Shown here in pieces: positions 6,114 to 10,306 of a stretch of 10,306 bases of DNA. Origin of the DNA: Acidimicrobiia bacterium (GTDB taxonomy: Bacteria > Actinomycetota > Acidimicrobiia > IMCC26256 > PALSA-555); the NCBI GenBank assembly GCA_017853455.1, contig JAFMJM010000074.1, positions 1 through 10,306 of the forward strand. The letters are read 5' to 3'. The notes under the pieces are model-generated. The model had not been told where the DNA came from. It searched no databases and saw only the letters and a list, made by a program, of their open reading frames with translations. Positions within the stretch are counted from its first letter, which is position 1; the number at the start of each line of letters is the position of its first letter. The translations under genes were made by a program, and so were the position numbers.

Positions 6114-6473
6114 TCAGGTCTCGGTGTTCTCCGGTGCGCAGTACTCGAACCGGAACTCGTAGAGCGCCCGGTCCCGGCTGGCTCGATCCCCGATATGCGC
6201 GATCTGTATTAATCGGACATCGACGGCGCGCCGCCAGCGTCGTGGGCGGTCGGTCCGGTCGAACTGCCGCCGGGCCCGGGGGATGGCGGTGGGGGTCCAG
6301 GGGTAGAGCGCGGCGCAGGCCCGCCGGTAGTGGGCGTCGCGGGTCACCGGCGGCTGGTCGGCCGCTCCGGCGCCGGTCACCCCGGCTCCGAGCACGCCGG
6401 CGAACAACACGGCGACCGCGCCGACCGTGCGTCCGACCGAACGCCGCCGGCGGTCAGCGGCAGGCGGCGGCAA
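6114..6473 (-). CDS. Small predicted secreted protein, function unknown
   Basis: A 119-aa frame that I do not recognise. Residues 1-38 resemble a signal peptide: an arginine-rich n-region (DRRRRSVGR), a hydrophobic core at about 17-36, and a TGAGA/ADQ-like cleavage site. The mature part is about 80 residues, very basic (RRWRR at about 78-82), and contains two cysteines (Cys53, Cys112) that could pair. No transmembrane anchor follows. The start is a TTG at 6471-6473, which overlaps the end of the amidohydrolase gene by 20 nt; no better ATG or GTG precedes the signal sequence. Leu88 and Ile89 use adjacent TTA and ATA codons, very rare in DNA of this composition. The signal-peptide pattern argues for a real gene, but start and coding status are not proven. 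Confidence 0.6.
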   Translation of the reverse strand: MPPPAADRRRRSVGRTVGAVAVLFAGVLGAGVTGAGAADQPPVTRDAHYRRACAALYPWTPTAIPRARRQFDRTDRPRRWRRAVDVRLIQIAHIGDRASRDRALYEFRFEYCAPENTET

Positions 6474-7854
6474 CCACGGTCCCGTCGAAGAATCCCGGGT
6501 TGGTCCCCTGCCACAGCCGCACGGCGTTGGCGAAGGTGAAGTCGCGGAAGTCGGCCTCGTCGATCAGGCCGTCCTCGACCAGCTCCCAGGCCTCGGCCAG
6601 CACCCCGCGGAAGTCGGGGACGTCCCAGTGGCCGATGTCGGAGGCGAACACCGCCGGCAGGCGGGCGCCGTTCGGGTTGAGGTCGCCGTGGAACGCCAGG
6701 GCGTTCATCGGGTCGTCGGCCTCGCAGCCGAAGAAGAACTGCTCGGTGAAGATCCGGGTGACGTCGGCCGGGCCGGTGATGCCGCACGCGGCGAACTCGT
6801 CGCGGGTGGCGAGCGGCTCGTCGGGGTCGGCCAGGAACCGCAGCGTGTCGTCGAGGGCGTCGAGCCGCTCGACGAACGACGCCGGGCCGTGGGCGCGCAC
6901 GAGGTCGTGGACCAGGGCCCGGTCGAGGTTCGCCGGGTCGTAGTGGGCGATGGCGTCGAGGTTGCGCTTCTTCCAGTGCGAGATGATGTCGGCGTGGAGG
7001 GTGGCGGCCCAGGCGACGCCGCCCTCGTGGAACGCGAACCGCAGCTCGGGGAACCGGGTCGGCACGCCACCGAAGAACAACGACCGCGCCATCGCCTCGG
7101 CCCCGGCGGCGAAGTTGCCGATGTGGTTGGCGACGTAGTTGAACGGTGACGTCCGGCTGCCGAAGCCGATGCCGGTCGAGTGGAACGTGGGCGACACGCC
7201 GAGCTCGGCGCAGCGCCGCCACACCGGGTCGTAGTCGTGGGCCGAGTCGAGCCCGAGACCGTCGACCCACCGGGCGGCCCGGTCGCCGTCGTGCCCGGGC
7301 GCGAACCGGTTGACGAGGCCCCCGATGAGGACGGCCCGCAGGCCGAGCTCACCCACCGCGTGGTCGAGCTCCGCGATCGCCTCGTCGGGGGTGTACGACG
7401 GGATGATCGCCACCGGCAGGAGTCGGTCGGCGTGGTCGGCGTAGGCCTCGGCGTAGTACCGGTTGCAGGCGCGGGCGACGCCCCGGCGCAGCTCGTCGTC
7501 GTCGAGCGCCATCGGCACCAGCCCGAACGTCGGGTAGAGCACGGCGAGATCGACGCCGATCTCGTCGAGCCGGGAGTGCAGGAGCCCCGGGATCATGGCG
7601 GTGGCCCGGTCGAGCGAGTTCGCCGCCGGCACCCCCCACCAGCCGGTGCGCGACACGCCGAGCGTGCGACGGGCCGCCGCGTCGAGGCCGCGGGTCAACG
7701 CCGGCCCGTCGAGCAGCCGGTCGAACCCGGCGCCGAGCGCGGGACCGCCGTCCTCGACCAGGAAGTCGCGGATCAGCGGGAGGAACTCGACGTGGTGGCC
7801 GTCGGCGTCGATGACCGGGTGGTCGATGCGGGCCCGGATCGCCTCGGTGTCCAT
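6454..7854 (-). CDS. Amidohydrolase-2 (ACMSD-like TIM-barrel) family metal-dependent hydrolase
   Basis: A 466-aa cytosolic protein of the amidohydrolase-related PF04909 group, which includes decarboxylases and hydrolases of carboxylated or aromatic substrates. The N-terminal metal motif is DADGHH at 16-21 (the D-x-D-x-H variant common in this subfamily). Further candidate ligands are His225 in FHSTG, His276 in FHEGG and Asp406 in ASDIGHWD. The C-terminal FANAVRLW segment (about 441-448) is typical. Length is normal and there is no signal peptide. The ATG at 7852-7854 lacks a Shine-Dalgarno, but a TANNNT box ends 7 nt upstream, so a leaderless transcript is plausible. It lies downstream of tRNA-Thr, and its 3' end overlaps a small secreted protein gene. 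The substrate cannot be read from the sequence or the neighbours. Confidence 0.88.
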   Translation of the reverse strand: MDTEAIRARIDHPVIDADGHHVEFLPLIRDFLVEDGGPALGAGFDRLLDGPALTRGLDAAARRTLGVSRTGWWGVPAANSLDRATAMIPGLLHSRLDEIGVDLAVLYPTFGLVPMALDDDELRRGVARACNRYYAEAYADHADRLLPVAIIPSYTPDEAIAELDHAVGELGLRAVLIGGLVNRFAPGHDGDRAARWVDGLGLDSAHDYDPVWRRCAELGVSPTFHSTGIGFGSRTSPFNYVANHIGNFAAGAEAMARSLFFGGVPTRFPELRFAFHEGGVAWAATLHADIISHWKKRNLDAIAHYDPANLDRALVHDLVRAHGPASFVERLDALDDTLRFLADPDEPLATRDEFAACGITGPADVTRIFTEQFFFGCEADDPMNALAFHGDLNPNGARLPAVFASDIGHWDVPDFRGVLAEAWELVEDGLIDEADFRDFTFANAVRLWQGTNPGFFDGTVVAAACR

Positions 7855-7861
7855 GGCGGGA

Positions 7862-7867
7862 ACGGTA
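7862..7867 (-). promoter_or_regulatory. Possible leaderless -10 box of the amidohydrolase gene
   Basis: TACCGT on the minus strand fits TANNNT and is 7 nt from the ATG at 7852-7854. With no ribosome binding site present, a leaderless or near-leaderless transcript is a reasonable reading. No -35 match was found. Confidence 0.3.
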
Positions 7868-7937
7868 ATCCGAGGCGGCCGAGCCCGGACGCGCCCATGC
7901 CACCGGACCGGTGCGACCGAGGCGACGTCTGGGGTGG

Positions 7938-8010
7938 AGCCGGGAAGGAGATTCGAACTCCTGACCTGCTCATTACGAGTGAGCTGCTCTGCCGACTGAG
8001 CTATCCCGGC
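7938..8010 (-). tRNA. thrV: tRNA-Thr (anticodon CGT)
   Basis: All four stems can be paired by eye. The acceptor is GCCGGGA/TCCCGGC, the D-stem GCTC/GAGC, and the anticodon stem GCTCA/TGAGC around loop CTCGTAA with anticodon CGT, which reads ACG codons. The T-stem is AGGAG/CTCCT with loop TTCGAAT. The discriminator is T at 7938. The next three bases on the minus strand (7937-7935) are CCA, so the 3' CCA is probably genome-encoded and the mature end is at 7935. Length without CCA is 73 nt. It sits 79 nt after holB. The symbol follows mycobacterial naming. Confidence 0.95.
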
Positions 8011-8020
8011 GGGGGTCCGC

Positions 8021-8026
8021 AGTGTA
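8021..8026 (-). promoter_or_regulatory. Possible -10 box of the tRNA-Thr gene
   Basis: TACACT on the minus strand (TANNNT) lies 10 nt before the tRNA 5' end, leaving about 4 nt of leader for RNase P to remove. No convincing -35 hexamer is present. Confidence 0.35.
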
Positions 8027-8050
8027 CCGAGACGCCCGACCGCCGACGGA

Positions 8051-8082
8051 GCCGGACGGTGCCCGGCCCGGTGCCGTTCGGC
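8051..8082 (-). terminator. Possible imperfect hairpin after holB
   Basis: Arms at 8051-8059 and 8074-8082 pair at eight of nine positions around a 14-nt GC-rich loop, starting 7 nt after the holB stop. There is no U-tract. It may end the MFS-tmk-holB transcript before the tRNA promoter. Confidence 0.25.
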
Positions 8083-8089
8083 CGGTGGG

Positions 8090-9184
8090 TCAGCGGGCGG
8101 CGGGGAGCGCCACGAGCAGCGCCTCGAGGCAGAGCGCCGGATTGGGGTTGCGCCCGAGCGACGCCCGGGCCGCCCGGCAGGCGTCGATCGCCGCCACCGC
8201 CTCGGTCGGGCCCACGATCGGGCCGGTGCCGTCGAGGTTGCGCGCCGGGGCGTCGGGGCCGGCGAGGGCGTCGCGGTAGCACGACTCGAGGGCGGTGATC
8301 CCCTCAGCCAGCGCCCGGCGCTTGGCCGCGGTCTGCTCCCGCTTGTGGCGCTCGGCGAGCCGGTTGCGCAGGGCCGAGGCGGAGCGGTCGGGGTACCCGG
8401 CCGCCGCGAGCTCGGCGGCGAACGCCTCGGCCGCCTCGCCGTGTGCGTCCTTCAGCGCGGCCAGCGATGCGTCGATCCGCTCGGTCAGCGACTCCGCCGC
8501 GCCGATCGCCGTTCCGGCGTGGCCGTCGAGCGACCGGGCCGCCGCGACGAACGCGGCCCGCAACTCACGACCCGGCCCGGCCAACGACCGGGCCCGACCC
8601 AACTGGCCGCCGGCGAGGGTGGCGGCGAGCCGGGCGGCGTCGGGCGCGACCCCGTCGGCGATCAACGCGGCCTCGACCGTGGCCGACGACAGCGGGTCGA
8701 GGTCGATCCGTTGGCAGCGCGACCGCACCGTCTCGGGCAGGTCGTCGGCGGCGGCCGTCACCAGCACCATCACGGTGCGGTCGGGCGGCTCCTCGATCGT
8801 CTTGAGCAGCGCGTTGGCGGCGACCGCGCGGTTGGCGCTGAGACGGTCGGCCTCGTGGACCACGATCACCTTGCGGGCACCCTCGACCGGACTGCGCAAC
8901 GCCTCGGGGATGATCCCCTGACGGACGTCCTCCTTGACCCGGTAGCTCACACCCTCGGGCTCGAACTCGACCACGTCCGGGTGCATGCCCCGCAGCGCGA
9001 GGTCGACGGCACGGTCGTCGCCCTCGCCCGCGACCAGGCACGCCGCGAACACGCGGGCGGCGTCCTCGACGCCCGAGCCGCGCGGCCCGACGAGCAGGTA
9101 CGCGTGCACCGGCCGGTCGACCGCGCGCTGGAGCAACGCGACGGCGTGGTCCTGGCCGACCAGGCGGTCCCACGGCGACGTCAC
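8090..9184 (-). CDS. holB: DNA polymerase III subunit delta' (clamp loader)
   Basis: A clamp-loader subunit that works with delta and tau/gamma to load the sliding clamp during replication. The protein is 364 aa from a GTG whose GTGA overlaps the tmk stop. The AAA+ fold is visible: an N-terminal DRLVGQDHAVALLQRAV, the nucleotide-loop remnant GPRGSGVE at 33-40, HPDVVEFEPEG at about 68-78, LLKTIEEPP at 126-134, and the RSRCQRIDL arginine-finger SRC motif at about 154-162. Walker A lacks the Lys and Ser/Thr, consistent with a delta' that does not hydrolyse ATP. The zinc-knuckle cysteines found in E. coli delta' between about residues 50 and 65 are missing. The frame is open far upstream through tmk, but that part is the tmk gene read in another frame. 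Downstream of the core (about 215-364) the sequence is Ala-rich and helical, as expected for the collar domain. Confidence 0.93.
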   Translation of the reverse strand: MTSPWDRLVGQDHAVALLQRAVDRPVHAYLLVGPRGSGVEDAARVFAACLVAGEGDDRAVDLALRGMHPDVVEFEPEGVSYRVKEDVRQGIIPEALRSPVEGARKVIVVHEADRLSANRAVAANALLKTIEEPPDRTVMVLVTAAADDLPETVRSRCQRIDLDPLSSATVEAALIADGVAPDAARLAATLAGGQLGRARSLAGPGRELRAAFVAAARSLDGHAGTAIGAAESLTERIDASLAALKDAHGEAAEAFAAELAAAGYPDRSASALRNRLAERHKREQTAAKRRALAEGITALESCYRDALAGPDAPARNLDGTGPIVGPTEAVAAIDACRAARASLGRNPNPALCLEALLVALPAAR

Positions 9185-9798
9185 GGCGTCACCGCCGCCA
9201 CCACGGCGGCCCACACGGCGTCGGCCACCTCGGCGGTCGTCACGGCGGCGTCGACGACCGCCCAACCCCGGTCGGCGGCGATGGCGTCGTACGCCGCGAC
9301 CACGGACGCGAGGAAGGCGTCCCCCTCGGCCTCGATGCGGTCGGCCGGGCCCCGGCGTCGCCCGGCCAGCACGGCGACCGGCGCCGCGAGGTACACCACC
9401 ACGTCGGGCTCGAGGCCCCGGGTCGCGAAGCGGTTGAGGTCGGCGACGGCGTCGACCCCGAGGCCCCGTGCGCCTCCCTGGTAGGCGAGCGACGACCCGA
9501 CGAAGCGGTCGCTCACCACCCAGGTCCCCGCGGCCAGGGCGGGTTCGACCACGGTCGCCACGTGCTGGGCCCGGTCGGCCGCCATCAGCAGTGCCTCGGC
9601 CCACGGGTCGACCGGACCGTCGTCGTCGAGCAGGAGGCGCCGCAGCGACCGGCCCAACTCGGTCGCACCCGGCTCGAACGTCGCCACCACCCGGTGACCG
9701 TCCGCTTCGAGTCGCGCCACGAGGGCGGACACCTGGGTGGTCTTGCCGCACCCGTCGCACCCCTCGAGCACGACGAACGACCCGCGCGTGGCGCTCAC
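9181..9798 (-). CDS. tmk: Thymidylate (dTMP) kinase
   Basis: Phosphorylates dTMP to dTDP with ATP, an essential cytosolic step of dTTP synthesis. The protein is 205 aa, normal for the family. It shows the P-loop EGCDGCGKTT at 12-21, FEPGATELG at 41-49 (family FxREPG-type substrate loop with Phe in place of the usual Arg), the DRF motif at 97-99 (usually DRY), SSLAYQG at 102-108, and the lid-like GRRRGPADRIE at about 136-146. The GTG start (9796-9798) overlaps the stop of the upstream MFS transporter as GTGA. The tmk stop likewise overlaps the holB GTG. The three genes are thus translationally coupled. Confidence 0.95.
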   Translation of the reverse strand: MSATRGSFVVLEGCDGCGKTTQVSALVARLEADGHRVVATFEPGATELGRSLRRLLLDDDGPVDPWAEALLMAADRAQHVATVVEPALAAGTWVVSDRFVGSSLAYQGGARGLGVDAVADLNRFATRGLEPDVVVYLAAPVAVLAGRRRGPADRIEAEGDAFLASVVAAYDAIAADRGWAVVDAAVTTAEVADAVWAAVVAAVTP

Positions 9799-10306
9799 GC
9801 GGACTCCGTCCCCAGGTCGGTCGGACCGGTCGAACCGGTCGGGCCGGTCGACCCGGTCCCCGACCGCGTGTGCATCATCGACCAGCGGGCGTAGACGCCG
9901 GCACCGAAGGTGAGCAGGCCGCCGCACCACAGCGTGACCCGGACCCCCGGGAACGTGTACTCGACCGCGCCCACCGACACCGTGCCGACCTGCAGCACCG
10001 AGTGGACGAACCACTGCCAGGCGTCGGCCCAGAGCGGCGAGATGACCAGGGCGATGAGGAGGCACATCCGGATGACGGTGTAGAGCGTGGCGAAGGTGCG
10101 GCCGCGCATCTCGTCGTGGACGGTCTCCTGGAGCACGGTGAAGCCGGTCACGTACGACGTTCCCGCACACGCCCCGAGCAGCACCACGGCGACCGCCGCC
10201 GGGAACGTCGACGAGAAGGTCGCGGCCAGGAACAGGAAGCCGCCCGTTCCCATGACCGCGTAGTCGAACACCGTCTCGCGCGGGATGCGCTTCTGGAGGA
10301 ACAGCA
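9795..10306 (-). CDS. MFS transporter, C-terminal part (runs off the window)
   Basis: The last 169 residues of a polytopic major facilitator-like membrane protein, upstream of and overlapping tmk by 4 nt. Hydrophobic spans are visible at about residues 16-34, 36-54, 72-90 and 112-130 of the visible part. A conserved loop, QETVHDEMRGRTFATLY, lies between spans 2 and 3, and the DEMRGR element resembles the MFS inter-helix loop signature. The cytoplasmic tail is a Gly/Ser/Thr/Pro repeat (STGPTG-like) encoded by tandem 9-nt units. In Streptomyces the equivalent protein, as I recall, is fused to thymidylate kinase; here a stop codon separates them. The transported compound is unknown. The start lies beyond 10306. 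Confidence 0.88.
   Translation of the reverse strand, partial: LFLQKRIPRETVFDYAVMGTGGFLFLAATFSSTFPAAVAVVLLGACAGTSYVTGFTVLQETVHDEMRGRTFATLYTVIRMCLLIALVISPLWADAWQWFVHSVLQVGTVSVGAVEYTFPGVRVTLWCGGLLTFGAGVYARWSMMHTRSGTGSTGPTGSTGPTDLGTESA
9817..9861. repeat. Tandem 9-nt repeat encoding the MFS protein tail
   Basis: About five degenerate copies of a CCGGTCGNN unit in direct tandem (units at 9817, 9826, 9835, 9844 and 9853). The reading frame turns these into a Gly-Ser/Pro-Thr tail just before the end of the transporter. Because each unit is three codons, copy-number change would alter tail length without breaking the frame. Confidence 0.75.

Noticed and set aside
6191..6220. AT-rich patch as a possible promoter or insertion junction
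   Set aside because: No -35/-10 pair with proper spacing, no target-site duplication and no inverted repeats. It is better explained as rare codons within the small secreted protein frame.
9185..9760. N-terminal extension of the holB frame far into tmk, which would give a 556-aa protein
   Set aside because: The extra part is Arg/Gly-rich nonsense that reads tmk in another frame. The delta' N-terminus aligns with the GTG at 9184, which overlaps the tmk stop.
1..10306. Mobile element, CRISPR array, toxin-antitoxin or defence island
   Set aside because: No transposase, integrase, regularly spaced repeats, attachment-site duplication at the tRNA or defence domain was seen. The gene order is housekeeping-like throughout.

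Overview
The window is very GC-rich DNA in which every gene I can support lies on the minus strand, so transcription runs from high to low coordinates. Several features point to an actinobacterium: the DUF2342-tilS-hpt-ftsH block, a SigR/RsrA-type sigma and zinc anti-sigma pair, frequent GTG starts with 1-4 nt gene overlaps, and hairpin terminators without U-tracts. A class such as Acidimicrobiia is possible, but that is an inference from gene order and protein flavour, not something I could test.

From high to low coordinates, in order of transcription. (1) 10306-8090: the 3' end of an MFS transporter gene, then tmk (dTMP kinase) and holB (DNA polymerase III delta prime). Each junction is a 4-nt GTGA overlap, so this is one tightly coupled unit. 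(2) 8010-7938: tRNA-Thr with anticodon CGT and its own likely -10 box. (3) 7854-6114: an amidohydrolase-2 family metal hydrolase, overlapped at its 3' end by a small predicted secreted protein of unknown function. (4) 5969-4320: a secreted, low-complexity, beta-propeller/sialidase-like protein with one clear Asp-box, followed by a strong 14-bp hairpin terminator. (5) 4218-3349: an ECF sigma factor of the SigR/SigH type and its HxxxCxxC zinc anti-sigma partner, a thiol-oxidative stress switch, apparently transcribed from a leaderless promoter. (6) 3259-1: a single-span 48-aa membrane protein, a DUF2342 zincin-like protein, tilS, hpt and the 5' part of ftsH. Most junctions here overlap, which suggests one operon.

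Most of the content is housekeeping: nucleotide salvage and synthesis, tRNA-Ile lysidine modification, replication clamp loading and membrane proteolysis. The less ordinary parts are the secreted Asp-box protein, the small secreted protein with adjacent TTA and ATA codons, the unannotatable 48-aa membrane protein at the head of the tilS-hpt-ftsH operon, and a separate but overlapping MFS/tmk pair that I recall as a fused protein in Streptomyces. I saw no mobile element, CRISPR array, phage gene or defence system. There is no gene-free stretch above 300 bases; the longest gap is 5970-6113.
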